Shown: positions 9,522 to 18,068, counted from the stretch's first letter. The stretch is 64,000 nt of DNA from Shinella sp. H4-D48 (GCF_022637395.1 NZ_CP093337.1:411001-475000), one strand, 5' to 3'. Made by a program: numbers and translations. Notes: generated by a model not told the origin, from the sequence alone.

Positions 9522-10475
9522 ATGCACAATTACCTCGATTTCGAAAAGCCCATCTCGGATCTCGAAGGCAAGATCCACGAGCTTCGCAAGCTCGCAGAAG
9601 AAGATGAGAGCATCGACACGAGCGACGAAATCGGCCGGCTGGAAATCCGCGCCCGCGAGGCCATGGCCGATATCTACGCCAAGCTGACGCCCTGGCAGAA
9701 GACGCAGGTCGCGCGCCACCCGCAGCGTCCGCATTTCGTCGATTATGCCTCCCAGCTCTTCGAAGAGTTCACTCCGCTTGCCGGCGACCGCAAGTTCGCC
9801 GAGGACGAAGCGATCCTCGCAGGGCTCGGCCGCTTCCGCGGTGAGGCCGTTGCCGTCATCGGTCAGGAAAAGGGCAACGACACCAAGTCGCGCCTGAAGC
9901 ACAATTTCGGGAGCGCGCGCCCGGAAGGCTACCGCAAGGCTATCCGTGTCATGGAAATGGCGGATCGCTTCGGCCTGCCCGTCATCACGCTGATCGACAC
10001 GGCCGGCGCCTATCCGGGCATCGGCGCGGAAGAGCGCGGCCAGGCGGAAGCCATCGCCCGCTCGACGGAGATGTGCCTGAATGTCCGTGTGCCGATCGTC
10101 TCGGTCGTGCTGGGCGAGGGCGGTTCCGGCGGCGCCATCGCGATCGCCACGGGCGACCGCGTCTACATGCTGGAGCACGCGATCTACAGCGTCATTTCGC
10201 CGGAAGGTGCGGCATCGATCCTCTGGCGCGATTCGACCCGCGCTAAGGAAGCGGCAAGCAACATGAAAATTACGGCCGAAGACCTGAAAGGCTTCGGAAT
10301 CATCGATGGTATCATCCCCGAGCCGATGGGCGGCGCCCACCGCGACCCGCAGGCTGTCATCGCGCGTACGGGCGATGTCATAGCTTCGTCGCTGAAGGAG
10401 CTTTCGGCCAAGCCGGGCGACCAGCTGCGCAAGGACCGCCGCCAGCGCTACCTCAATATCGGCCGTCAACTCTGA
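9522..10475 (+). CDS. accA: Acetyl-CoA carboxylase carboxyltransferase subunit alpha
   Basis: Alpha subunit of the carboxyltransferase that moves CO2 from biotin to acetyl-CoA, making malonyl-CoA for fatty-acid synthesis; partner of AccD. The 317-aa protein starts [10 protein letters not shown] at ATG 9522, preceded by a GGAAA-type ribosome site; the in-frame TTG at 9495 is less likely. Conserved crotonase-fold blocks include [18 protein letters not shown] and [11 protein letters not shown]. It has its own terminator and is not tightly linked to xerD (78-bp gap). Confidence 0.96.
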   Translation: MHNYLDFEKPISDLEGKIHELRKLAEEDESIDTSDEIGRLEIRAREAMADIYAKLTPWQKTQVARHPQRPHFVDYASQLFEEFTPLAGDRKFAEDEAILAGLGRFRGEAVAVIGQEKGNDTKSRLKHNFGSARPEGYRKAIRVMEMADRFGLPVITLIDTAGAYPGIGAEERGQAEAIARSTEMCLNVRVPIVSVVLGEGGSGGAIAIATGDRVYMLEHAIYSVISPEGAASILWRDSTRAKEAASNMKITAEDLKGFGIIDGIIPEPMGGAHRDPQAVIARTGDVIASSLKELSAKPGDQLRKDRRQRYLNIGRQL

Positions 10476-10479
10476 TCGG

Positions 10480-10500
10480 GGCGGCGCCCGCGCCGCCTTT
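10480..10500 (+). terminator. Terminator after accA
   Basis: GC-rich stem GGCGGCGC / GCGCCGCC with a minimal loop, followed by a short TTT, five bases after the accA stop. Its T tract is short, so efficiency is uncertain. Confidence 0.5.
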
Positions 10501-10667
10501 GCCGCATCTCGGCCATATTCCTTGTGTCTGAAACGGGTGCAGCCGGTGTTCGGCTGCGCGAAGGAATTCCCGGTTAAGCATTTATGAAGTATAAGCCGGT
10601 TACGACAGCCTGTTCCGCCTTGCCGGTACGACGGCTCGCGATCTGACGATAGCTCACGGACCCTTGC

Positions 10668-12161
10668 ATGCGCCTGTCTGTTCTTGCCGCTGTTTCGCTT
10701 CTCGCCGTGGCTGCCGCGGGATGCACCAACGAGACCCTCGATTCCTTCGACAAGGTCGATGTGGATATCTCCAAGGTCTCCTCGAAGACCAGCTATCAGC
10801 TGTCACCGTCCATCGTGAGCAAGCTCGCGTCGATGAAGATCGACCGTTCCTCGCCCATCATGCTGCGCATCTTCAAGGAGGAAGGCCGACTTGAACTGTG
10901 GAAGGCCGACCGTACCAACCGTTTCCAGCTGGTGCGCAACTACAAGATCTGCGCCTGGTCCGGCAAGCTCGGCCCGAAGATGAAGGAAGGCGACCGCCAG
11001 GCGCCGGAAGGCTTCTACCCGCTCTCGCGAGCGAACATGAATCCGAATTCGAGCTATTTCCTGGCGATCAACACCGGGTTTCCGAATACCTATGACCGCG
11101 CCAACAAGGCGAGCGGCACGAATCTCATGATCCATGGAGCATGCTCGTCGTCGGGCTGCTATTCGATGACCGACGAGCAGATGCTGGAAATCTTCGCCTT
11201 CGCGCGCGATGCCTTCGATGGCGGGCAGAAATCGGTTCAGCTCCAGGCGTTTCCGTTCCGTATGACGGCGGAAAACATGGCGCGTCATCGCGACAATCCC
11301 AATATCGAATTCTGGAAGATGCTGAAGGTCGGCTACGACCATTTCGAGGTGACGAAGCGTCCGCCCGAGGTGAATGTCTGCGAAGGCAAATACATCTTCA
11401 ACCAGCAGGCGGAAAAGCCGTTCTCGCCGGCTGGCGCTTGCCCTGCGATGAGCACACCCGGTGCGCTGGAAACGGCGCTCGCAAGCTACAACAAGACCTA
11501 TTCGACGGCCTATGCCAAGGCGATGAGCAAATATGCCGGCACCGTCTGGATCGAGCCGTCCGAGGCCCAGCGCAAGGCCATCGTGGCCGATCAGCGCAAG
11601 GGCCGCGAACTGGCCTATGCGCCGACCGGCAACTCTCTCGATGCCGGCAAGCTGATGACCGAGCGCGAGATCGCCGAACAGAAGCGGAAGGCTGAAGAGG
11701 CCGAACGGCGCAAGGTCGAGGCTGCCGAGCGCGCAGTGCGTGAAGCCGAGGAGGCCAAGAACAAGGCCGCGGCCGATTTCGCGGCAGATGTCGCCGCCGC
11801 CAAGGCGGAAAAGCAGGCGCGGGGCGTCGGCGCTCTGCCGGTGCCGGAACACAATCCGGGGATTGCCGCTGCCGTCGAGAAGAAGGAGAAGAAACCCTTC
11901 TGGAAGCTCTTCAGCCAGGACAGCGAGCCGCGGGAGGCAGAGCAGGTCCAGCCGGTCGTCAATGAAAACGTCGCTCTCCAGGGCGATCAGCCGGTGCGCG
12001 CCGGCGAAACCGCGACGTCAGCCGGAAAAAGCGCAAGGAACGCGCCCGTCGAGCAGCAGACGGAGGCGGTCGCCACACTGCCCGTTGCCGGCGGTGAAGC
12101 AGGCCAGCAGGTCGTCGAGCGGACGCAGAAGAAGCCGTTCTGGAAGTTCTGGCAGAAATGA
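10668..12161 (+). CDS. YafK-type murein L,D-transpeptidase lipoprotein
   Basis: Predicted periplasmic L,D-transpeptidase acting on peptidoglycan cross-links or anchoring. The 497-aa protein has a lipoprotein signal ending AAAGC with lipid Cys19, and a YafK/ErfK-type catalytic domain (about 60-235) with the motif HGACSSSGCYSMTD, giving His156 and catalytic Cys164. A long charged Ala/Glu/Lys segment (about 330-385) looks like coiled coil. The C-terminal 100 residues are low complexity but carry two near-identical boxes, KKPFWKLF at 408-415 and KKPFWKFW at 488-495, the second nearly at the terminus. The stop overlaps the next gene as ATGA. Confidence 0.85.
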   Translation: MRLSVLAAVSLLAVAAAGCTNETLDSFDKVDVDISKVSSKTSYQLSPSIVSKLASMKIDRSSPIMLRIFKEEGRLELWKADRTNRFQLVRNYKICAWSGKLGPKMKEGDRQAPEGFYPLSRANMNPNSSYFLAINTGFPNTYDRANKASGTNLMIHGACSSSGCYSMTDEQMLEIFAFARDAFDGGQKSVQLQAFPFRMTAENMARHRDNPNIEFWKMLKVGYDHFEVTKRPPEVNVCEGKYIFNQQAEKPFSPAGACPAMSTPGALETALASYNKTYSTAYAKAMSKYAGTVWIEPSEAQRKAIVADQRKGRELAYAPTGNSLDAGKLMTEREIAEQKRKAEEAERRKVEAAERAVREAEEAKNKAAADFAADVAAAKAEKQARGVGALPVPEHNPGIAAAVEKKEKKPFWKLFSQDSEPREAEQVQPVVNENVALQGDQPVRAGETATSAGKSARNAPVEQQTEAVATLPVAGGEAGQQVVERTQKKPFWKFWQK

Positions 12162-12406
12162 CCGGCAATGCGGCGCGGGCGGAGGCCGAGGTCTATGACC
12201 TGCGCGGCCTGAAATGCCCGCTTCCGGTGATGAAGGCCCGCAAGCGGCTGTCCAAGATGCGCGGCGGGGCGGCCCTCTGGGTGGAGACGACGGATCCGCT
12301 CGCTGTCATCGACATTCCGCATTTCTGCCACGAGGACGGCCATGCGCTCGAGGCAAGCGAGCGCATCGAGGGCGGCCACCGTTTCCTCATCCGCAAGAAG
12401 GCCTGA
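12158..12406 (+). CDS. TusA/SirA-like sulfur-carrier family protein
   Basis: An 82-aa protein of the TusA family, whose members hand on persulfide sulfur in tRNA thiolation or other sulfur trafficking. The family signature LRGLKCPLP is present, with the active Cys at 20 inside the CPxP motif, and the C-terminal half carries DIPHFCHEDGH, typical of rhizobial members. It overlaps the L,D-transpeptidase stop by four bases, so the two are translated together, although no functional link is known. Confidence 0.88.
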   Translation: MTGNAARAEAEVYDLRGLKCPLPVMKARKRLSKMRGGAALWVETTDPLAVIDIPHFCHEDGHALEASERIEGGHRFLIRKKA

Positions 12407-12562
12407 ACCTCAGGCCCTTGGCTTATCCATCCTTCCGGGGTATATCGTGGCCGTCGCGTTAGAAGGAGATGGATGCACAGAAGCCCCAATTGAACCGCTT
12501 TGTCGCGGTGCTCCGAGCGTCCAGCGGGCGCTGTTTTGTGCATTCTAATCTACGGACAAATC

Positions 12563-13015
12563 ATGAAAAACGTGGAAATTCGCATCCGCGCCTATGACGA
12601 GGCGTCGGATCTTTTGAAACTGTCTGCCATCTGGTTCGAAGCCTCAATGGCTGCGCACGCATTCATCGGTGAGGCGCGTCTGCGTGAGCAGCGTGTCGCG
12701 ATCGAAACGATCTACCTGCCGCAGGCGGAAACCTGGGTTGCCTGCCACGCCGGCGCGCCTGTCGGCTTCATCAGTCTACTGGACACCTTCATCGGAGGGC
12801 TGTTCGTGGCGCCGGACCGGCAGGGATTGGGAACCGGCCGTGCACTCATCGCCCATGCGCTTGATCTGAAGGGCGAGCTGAGCCTGGAGGTCTACACCGC
12901 GAACGTGCAGGCCTATGGCTTCTACAAGAGCCTCGGCTTTGAAGAGCTGTCACGCCGGGCAACCGACAGTGAAGGGTTGCCCTTCGAGAATGCCATGATG
13001 CGATTGAAGGCCTAG
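12563..13015 (+). CDS. GNAT family N-acetyltransferase (YjaB-like)
   Basis: A 150-aa acetyltransferase of the GNAT fold. The acetyl-CoA pyrophosphate-binding loop is visible as DRQGLGTGRALI, preceded by the strand GLFVAP and followed by EVYTANVQAYGFYKSLGF, as in YjaB-like proteins. The substrate is unknown. ATG 12563 is chosen because the 21 residues upstream are not family-like. It is followed by a strong hairpin and then the convergent CobW gene. Confidence 0.85.
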   Translation: MKNVEIRIRAYDEASDLLKLSAIWFEASMAAHAFIGEARLREQRVAIETIYLPQAETWVACHAGAPVGFISLLDTFIGGLFVAPDRQGLGTGRALIAHALDLKGELSLEVYTANVQAYGFYKSLGFEELSRRATDSEGLPFENAMMRLKA

Positions 13016-13023
13016 AAACTTCG

Positions 13024-13048
13024 GCAGGGCGGCCATGCCGCCCTGCTT
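13024..13048 (+). terminator. Hairpin between convergent GNAT and CobW genes
   Basis: Perfect ten-base-pair stem GCAGGGCGGC / GCCGCCCTGC with a three-base CAT loop, eight bases after the GNAT stop. Only two T bases follow, so this is a strong hairpin but not a classical terminator; it may act in both directions. Confidence 0.5.
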
Positions 13049-13067
13049 GGGCCCTTACGACCGGCTG

Positions 13068-14237
13068 CTAGAGCTTGAGGCCCGGAATGGCGAGTGGATT
13101 CTCCGCGAGAGCGGCGCGGTCCGGGCGGTCTATCTTCGGCGTGCCGGTAAAGGCGTCGAAGAGGTCGCGTACGAAAGCCTCCGGCAGATCCTTCGTGATC
13201 AGCACCAGGCGTGTGCGGCGCTCGGCGCCTTCCGGCCAGGCGGCCAGCCGCTCCGGCGGGTGGAACACGCTCTGCACCCCATGCAGCACCAACGGCCGTT
13301 CGGGACTGTTTTCCATCAGCACGATACCCTTCATGCGCAGCAGCTTTTCGCCGTGAGCCGAGCGCAGGAGATCGATGAACATTTCCAGTGCCATCGGATC
13401 GATCGGCCGATCGTGCAGGATGCTGAAAGAACGGATCGTCGCGTCATGGCGCGTCACGTCATGGGCGTGCTGGTGGCCGTGGTCGTGGTGGTGCGCGTGA
13501 TCGCAACCGTGGTCGCAATGATCATGGTGGTGATGGTCGTGCCCATGATGGTGGTGGTCGTGCGTCTCTTCATGCAGCCAGCGGCGGACATCCGGAATCT
13601 TGCTGCCGGGATCGTAGAGGCCGTTCGCCAGCAGGTCGGGGCTGGCAAGGCCGGGAGCATCGACATCGGAGACGACGGCACGCGGATTGAGCGCGGCGAT
13701 TTCCCGGCGCACGGCATCGAGCGTCGCCGTGTCGGCAAGCGAGGCCTTGCTGATCAGCACGCGGTCGGCCACGGCGACCTGCTTGACGGCTTCCGGATGG
13801 TTGGCAAGCGTCGAAAGGCCGTTGACCGCATCCACGACGGTAATCACCCCGTCGAGGCTGAAGGACTGCGACAGGACAGGATTGCCCATCACCGCCTGCA
13901 GCACCGGGGCGGGATCGGCAAGGCCGGTCGTCTCGATGACGATGCGTTTCAGTGGCTGGATCTTGCCCGTCTGCATGCGATCCATCAGATCGGCCAATGT
14001 ATCGACCAGTTCGCCACGGATGGTGCAGCACAGACATCCGTCCGAAAGCTCGATGATCCCGTCTCCCGATTGCTCGACCAGCAGATGATCGATGCCCACC
14101 TCGCCGAACTCGTTGATGATGACGGCCGTATCGGTGAGTGCGGGGTCTTTCAGCAGGCGGTTGAGCAGGGTTGTCTTGCCGGCACCCAGGAAGCCGGTCA
14201 GCACGGAAACCGGCACACGCCGCTCAGCGATTGTCAT
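13068..14237 (-). CDS. CobW/COG0523 GTPase with long His-rich loop
   Basis: G3E-family GTPase of 389 aa, the group containing CobW, YjiA and zinc metallochaperones. Walker A is GFLGAGKT at 15-22, and the metal-binding GCLCC motif has Cys68, Cys70 and Cys71. Between the GTPase and C-terminal domains (about 222-264) lies a run with about twenty histidines plus two cysteines, a likely metal reservoir. The C-terminal CobW_C domain contains KGIVLMENSPERP. It may serve cobalt (cobT/cobS are 9 kb away) or zinc. It follows the D,D-carboxypeptidase gene by 29 bp on the same strand. Confidence 0.88.
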   Translation of the reverse strand: MTIAERRVPVSVLTGFLGAGKTTLLNRLLKDPALTDTAVIINEFGEVGIDHLLVEQSGDGIIELSDGCLCCTIRGELVDTLADLMDRMQTGKIQPLKRIVIETTGLADPAPVLQAVMGNPVLSQSFSLDGVITVVDAVNGLSTLANHPEAVKQVAVADRVLISKASLADTATLDAVRREIAALNPRAVVSDVDAPGLASPDLLANGLYDPGSKIPDVRRWLHEETHDHHHHGHDHHHHDHCDHGCDHAHHHDHGHQHAHDVTRHDATIRSFSILHDRPIDPMALEMFIDLLRSAHGEKLLRMKGIVLMENSPERPLVLHGVQSVFHPPERLAAWPEGAERRTRLVLITKDLPEAFVRDLFDAFTGTPKIDRPDRAALAENPLAIPGLKL

Positions 14238-14266
14238 GGTCGCTCCAGTCAGGAATCAGAGGTCAA

Positions 14267-15382
14267 TCAGAAGGTGGGGCGCGGGATCGGGACGGGCACG
14301 TTGGCGATGTCGCCCACGGCGTTCGACGCGACCGTCTCGACGCCATCAGGCTTTGCCGTATCGCCGCCACTCAGAAGGCCGGCGAAAACGAACCGCAGCG
14401 GCCGGTCGAGTTCATGGATGTAGGGCGATACCAGCTTCTGGCGGCCAGCCTCATCGCGACCTTCGCTGCGAACCTTGGCGGCATGCTTGGAGCAGATTTC
14501 CTGCGAGATGTCGGCGACCACATCGCGCGTCTCGCCATAGGGCCTGAGCTGGCCGAGCGTGGGAACATTGCCGGGGCGACCCGTCAGGCCCTTCTGCAGC
14601 ATGCCGGCGGAAATATCGGCGCGCGCGCCGAGGCTGTCGGAGCCAAGAACGACGGAAACGACGCTGCGGCCATTGCGGGTGGCGGACGAAACCTGATTGA
14701 AGCCCGATGCGCAGATGAAGCCGGTCTTCATGCCATCAGCGCCGTCGAAGCGGCCGATCAGCATATTGAAGTTCGGATACTGCTTCTTGCCCGTCGTGAA
14801 GCCTTCCAGCGAGAAATAGGAGGCATATTGCGGGAATTCCCGCTTCAGCGTCACGGCGAGGACCGCGAGGTCGCGGGCCGTCGTATACTGGCCCTTGCCG
14901 GGCAAGCCGTTCGGGTTGATGAAGCGTGAGGAACTCATGCCGATGCGCTTGGCTTCGGCGTTCATGCGGTCGACGAAGGCCGGTTCGGAGCCGGAAATCG
15001 ATTCGGCGATGGCGACGGAGACATCATTGGCGGACTTGACGAGGATGATCTTCAGCGCGCTGTCCAGCGTCATCTTCTGACCGGGCTTGAAATACATCTT
15101 GCTTGGCGGTTCGGCGGCAGCGTGCTTGCTCATCGTGACAGGGCTGTCCAGCGTGATCTCGCCGGCCTTGATGGCGCGGAAGACCGTGTAGGCGGTCATG
15201 AGCTTGGTCAGCGAGGCCGGATACCAGCGCTGGAAGGCATCCTCGTGCTCGATGACCTGGAGCGTGTTGACATCCACCAGCATGCGCGGGCCCGCCATGG
15301 TCGCGGTTGCGGAGAGGGTGGCTGCAAGCAACAGGGCGGAGCCCAGAAGGCGCGCGCCCAAGCGCGTCGTACGTCCGTTCAT
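14267..15382 (-). CDS. Penicillin-binding D-alanyl-D-alanine carboxypeptidase
   Basis: Periplasmic serine D,D-carboxypeptidase that trims the terminal D-Ala of peptidoglycan stem peptides. In the 371-aa numbering from ATG 15382 there is a signal peptide to about residue 30, then the three PBP motifs: SLTK at 57-60, SAN at 117-119 and KTG at 219-221. The C-terminal part after about 260 is not the usual PBP5 beta-sandwich and is low in recognised motifs. A TTG at 15388 is better spaced from a GAGGAC ribosome site and may be the true start. First gene of a two-gene unit with the CobW GTPase. Confidence 0.9.
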   Translation of the reverse strand: MNGRTTRLGARLLGSALLLAATLSATATMAGPRMLVDVNTLQVIEHEDAFQRWYPASLTKLMTAYTVFRAIKAGEITLDSPVTMSKHAAAEPPSKMYFKPGQKMTLDSALKIILVKSANDVSVAIAESISGSEPAFVDRMNAEAKRIGMSSSRFINPNGLPGKGQYTTARDLAVLAVTLKREFPQYASYFSLEGFTTGKKQYPNFNMLIGRFDGADGMKTGFICASGFNQVSSATRNGRSVVSVVLGSDSLGARADISAGMLQKGLTGRPGNVPTLGQLRPYGETRDVVADISQEICSKHAAKVRSEGRDEAGRQKLVSPYIHELDRPLRFVFAGLLSGGDTAKPDGVETVASNAVGDIANVPVPIPRPTF

Positions 15383-15461
15383 CTGCAAAGATCTGTCCTC
15401 GAAATCGGGAGTTGTCTCGAACCGTCGCCCTATTTAACCTATATGGCATCGTGATGGCAAA

Positions 15462-15498
15462 GCCATCGAGAGCCGATGGCCGAATTTCAGGCTGAAAT
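15462..15498. promoter_or_regulatory. Hairpin and 15-bp palindrome before the M20 gene
   Basis: In the divergent region between the carboxypeptidase and amidohydrolase genes there is a stem GCCATCG / CGATGGC (15462-15480) and directly after it a perfect palindrome ATTTCAG-G-CTGAAAT (15484-15498), which ends 15 bp before the M20 start. Position suggests an operator or a leader structure; no regulator is identified. Confidence 0.3.
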
Positions 15499-15513
15499 GA
15501 CAGGACGTGTTGC

Positions 15514-16674
15514 ATGCCGATTCTGAACCGCGCCGCAGAAATGCAGGATGAAATCGCCGGATGGCGCAGGCACCTGCACCGGGAGCCGGAGCTTCTCTTC
15601 GCGGTGGAGAAGACGGCCGCCTTCGTGGCCGAAAAACTGCGTGAGTTTGGGGTCGACGAGATCGTCACCGGCCTCGGACGCACGGGCGTCGTCGGCATCA
15701 TCCGTGGTAAAGGCGCGGGGAACACCATCGGTCTTCGCGCCGATATGGACGCGCTGCCCATCGAGGAGGCGACCGGCAAGCCCTGGGCCTCGACCGTTAG
15801 GGGCAAGATGCATGCCTGCGGTCATGACGGCCACACCGCCATGCTGCTGGGGGCTGCCAAGTATCTCGCTGAAACGCGAAACTTCACCGGCAGCGTCGCG
15901 GTGATCTTCCAGCCGGCGGAAGAGGGCGGCGGCGGCGGCAACGAAATGGTCAAGGATGGCATGATGGAGCGCTTCGGCATCGCCGAGGTCTACGGCATGC
16001 ACAACCTGCCCGGCATGCCAGTCGGCGCCTTCGGAACGCGCCCGGGTCCCATCATGGCGGCTACCGATGAGTTCACCATCATGGTGAAGGGACGCGGTGG
16101 CCATGCGGCCTTGCCGCACAAGACTGTCGATCCCATCGTCATCGGTGCGCAGGTCGTGACAGCGCTGCAGACCATCGTGTCGCGCGTCGCCGACCCCATT
16201 GATTCGCTCGTCGTGTCCGTCACCAAGTTCAATGCGGGCTTCGCCCACAATGTGATCCCTGAAACGGCGCAGCTCGCCGGCACCGTGCGCACGCTGAGCC
16301 CTGATATGCGCGAAGGGGCCGAAGCCCGTATCCGGCAGATCTGCGCCGGCCTTGCCGCTGCCCATGGCGCCGAGATCGTCGTGACGTACCACCGCAACTA
16401 TCCGGTTACCGTCAACCACGCGCAGGAGACCGGCCATGCCGTCGCCGTGGCGCGCGAGATTGCCGGCGATGCATCGGTCGAACCCGCCATCGCCCCGATG
16501 ATGGGCGGCGAGGATTTCTCCTACATGTTGCTTTCCCGCCCCGGTGCCTTCATCTTCGTCGGCAACGGCGATACGGCCGGGCTGCATCATCCCGCCTACG
16601 ATTTCAACGACGACGCCATCCCGCATGGCGTGACCTACTGGGTCAAGCTCGCCGAAAGCCGTCTCGCCGCCTGA
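15514..16674 (+). CDS. M20 family amidohydrolase (N-acyl amino acid/hippurate hydrolase type)
   Basis: Cytoplasmic metal-dependent amidohydrolase of 386 aa that releases amino acids from N-acyl or aryl conjugates. The M20 motifs are RADMDALP and MHACGHDGHTAML near residue 105-115, the EEGGGGGNEM glutamate block and the late MMGGEDFSYM. The dimerisation domain lies in the middle (FTIMVKGRGGHAALPHK). Length and motifs fit the hippurate-hydrolase/HipO subgroup; the exact substrate cannot be told. Monocistronic, followed by tRNA-Arg. Confidence 0.9.
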   Translation: MPILNRAAEMQDEIAGWRRHLHREPELLFAVEKTAAFVAEKLREFGVDEIVTGLGRTGVVGIIRGKGAGNTIGLRADMDALPIEEATGKPWASTVRGKMHACGHDGHTAMLLGAAKYLAETRNFTGSVAVIFQPAEEGGGGGNEMVKDGMMERFGIAEVYGMHNLPGMPVGAFGTRPGPIMAATDEFTIMVKGRGGHAALPHKTVDPIVIGAQVVTALQTIVSRVADPIDSLVVSVTKFNAGFAHNVIPETAQLAGTVRTLSPDMREGAEARIRQICAGLAAAHGAEIVVTYHRNYPVTVNHAQETGHAVAVAREIAGDASVEPAIAPMMGGEDFSYMLLSRPGAFIFVGNGDTAGLHHPAYDFNDDAIPHGVTYWVKLAESRLAA

Positions 16675-16816
16675 CGAAAGTGCCCGGCCGCCGAAAAGCC
16701 CAGCCGCGGCCGTTCGGAAAGTGAATATGTAGGGGATGGAGTGATTCTACCCGATGGCTGACTGTGCCATGCTGCGATGTTGCGGAGGGAACGCGTGGTC
16801 GCACCACGGAAATCGC

Positions 16817-16845
16817 TTGGCTTCACGCTAAGGCTTTTGTATGGG
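16817..16845 (+). promoter_or_regulatory. Candidate promoter of tRNA-Arg
   Basis: TTGGCT (16817-16822), a 17-base spacer and TATGGG (16840-16845), ending 10 bases before the tRNA 5' end. Spacing and position fit sigma70; both hexamers are imperfect. Confidence 0.45.
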
Positions 16846-16855
16846 TGCAGTCAGT

Positions 16856-16932
16856 GGTCCCGTAGCTCAGCAGGATAGAGCACCAGATTCCTAATCTGGG
16901 GGTCCCGCGTTCGAATCGCGGCGGGATCACCA
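16856..16932 (+). tRNA. tRNA-Arg (anticodon CCU)
   Basis: A 77-base cloverleaf. The acceptor arm GGTCCCG pairs with CGGGATC, the D arm contains TAGCTCAGCAGGATAGAGC, the anticodon stem CCAGA/TCTGG encloses loop TTCCTAA with anticodon CCT (reads AGG), and the T arm contains GTTCGAATC. The CCA end is encoded. This tRNA is a frequent integration site for islands, but neither a flanking integrase nor a repeated 3' end is visible here. Confidence 0.96.
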
Positions 16933-16945
16933 TTTCCCCGAAAGA

Positions 16946-17329
16946 TCAGACGTCTTCCTTTTCACGCTCCGGCGTGACGACGCGTGGCTTGGGGCGTATG
17001 GCGGGCACGATGGAAGGTTTGGAGACGACCGTCTTCGGCTGCGGAGCCTTGATGCCAAGCATATTGCGGATGCGGTCGGAGACCAGCGGGCGGAAACGGC
17101 TGGCTCGGAAGGGCATGTCGACGGCGCCGTAGCCCTCCGGGCCGTCATCCTTGCCGCGATAGAGTTCCATCAGCTTGATGCCGTAGAAGTCGCCATCCAC
17201 ATAATGCCGGTAGTGGCCGGCCCAGCGTACCGTATAGACCTGCCCCTTGCGGATGCCCTGATCGATCGAGACGTTCTTGAAACGGTCATTGATGCAGACG
17301 ACCTTCTGTCCGACCTGGAACGTGGGCAT
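16946..17329 (-). CDS. Conserved small protein of unknown function
   Basis: A 127-aa protein. The first 60 residues (GQKVVCINDRFKN, GQVYTVRWAGHY, DGDFYGIKLMEL) look like a small SH3-like beta barrel; the C terminus is basic and proline-rich (PKPRVVTPEREKEDV). No signal peptide or membrane segment. ATG 17329 has a well-placed GGAAGA ribosome site; a longer in-frame start would fall inside the upstream gene's end. It lies 22 bp after the META-MliC gene on the same strand, so the two are probably co-transcribed. I do not recognise its function. Confidence 0.65.
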   Translation of the reverse strand: MPTFQVGQKVVCINDRFKNVSIDQGIRKGQVYTVRWAGHYRHYVDGDFYGIKLMELYRGKDDGPEGYGAVDMPFRASRFRPLVSDRIRNMLGIKAPQPKTVVSKPSIVPAIRPKPRVVTPEREKEDV

Positions 17330-17351
17330 GGCGCTCTTCCTTTCCGTGCCG

Positions 17352-18068
17352 TCAACCGGTCTTGCGGCAGATGACGCCGGGGGCATTTTCGCCCTTCGTC
17401 AGGTCGTAGAGGGTGGCTTCGTCGCCCTTCGTCCACCACTCGAAATGGCCGCCGGCATATTTCGCGCCTGATGCCGCGATGACGTTGGAGGCTATGAACG
17501 TTTCCTCGCCGCGCCGGATCACGGCCAGCGAATTGTCGCCGACATTGATATATTCAACGACGATGCGCAGTTCGTCGTCGCACTGGTAGTTGATAGTCTC
17601 GCGCGCGACGCTCTGTTCCGGGCCAGGCAGACGGATGACGACATCGGTGTTGTTCTTCATCGCCGCAAGGCGAATCGCTGGGGCACCTTCCTTGGCGGTG
17701 AGGTGGAGGATGCCGTTTTCCAGCTTCCACGATGTGACGGTGCCGAGCGCGTCGAAGAACTTCTGCTCCTGATCCATGATGGCGGGCGCGCACATCTTGC
17801 GGGTTGCGGCCGCCGGCGCGAACGCGATGTTGCCGTTCTGCACCTTGAGCTTGCCGCGATAGGTATTACAGCCGCCATTGCCGCCATAGGAGCCGTCCGG
17901 CTTGATCTCCAGCGTCGTCTGGAGATTGTCGATGACGCCGTTACCGGCGATGTCCTCGGCGAGCCACGTTCCGCCGAGACCACCGGGGACCGGCTCGTCG
18001 GCACAGGCCGGAGCTGCCGCCAGAATGGCAAGGCAAGCGAGGGTCCATACTCTCAGGCGTCGGTGCAC
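17352..18068 (-). CDS. Exported META-MliC fusion protein (lysozyme-inhibitor type)
   Basis: Secreted 238-aa protein with two domains. After a signal peptide (ending ACA-DEPVPGG) comes an HslJ/META domain (LGGTWLAEDI ... GGNGGCNTYRG ... TRKMCAPAIMDQEQKFFDAL), then a C-terminal MliC-like domain (INYQCDDELRIVVEYI, then GGHFEWWTKGDEATLYD). MliC proteins inhibit C-type lysozymes; META domains occur in stress and motility proteins. The GTG at 18068 has a GGAGAAA site six bases upstream and is preferred over the TTG at 18080. Role in lysozyme protection is inferred from the family. Confidence 0.8.
   Translation of the reverse strand: MHRRLRVWTLACLAILAAAPACADEPVPGGLGGTWLAEDIAGNGVIDNLQTTLEIKPDGSYGGNGGCNTYRGKLKVQNGNIAFAPAAATRKMCAPAIMDQEQKFFDALGTVTSWKLENGILHLTAKEGAPAIRLAAMKNNTDVVIRLPGPEQSVARETINYQCDDELRIVVEYINVGDNSLAVIRRGEETFIASNVIAASGAKYAGGHFEWWTKGDEATLYDLTKGENAPGVICRKTG

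Noticed and set aside
12469..12594. Mini frame of about 42 codons before the GNAT gene
   Set aside because: The AAGGAG site touches the ATG with no spacing and the frame overlaps GNAT; peptide has no features.
16856..16932. tRNA-Arg(CCU) as the edge of a genomic island
   Set aside because: No integrase, no repeated tRNA 3' end and no change in composition on either side.
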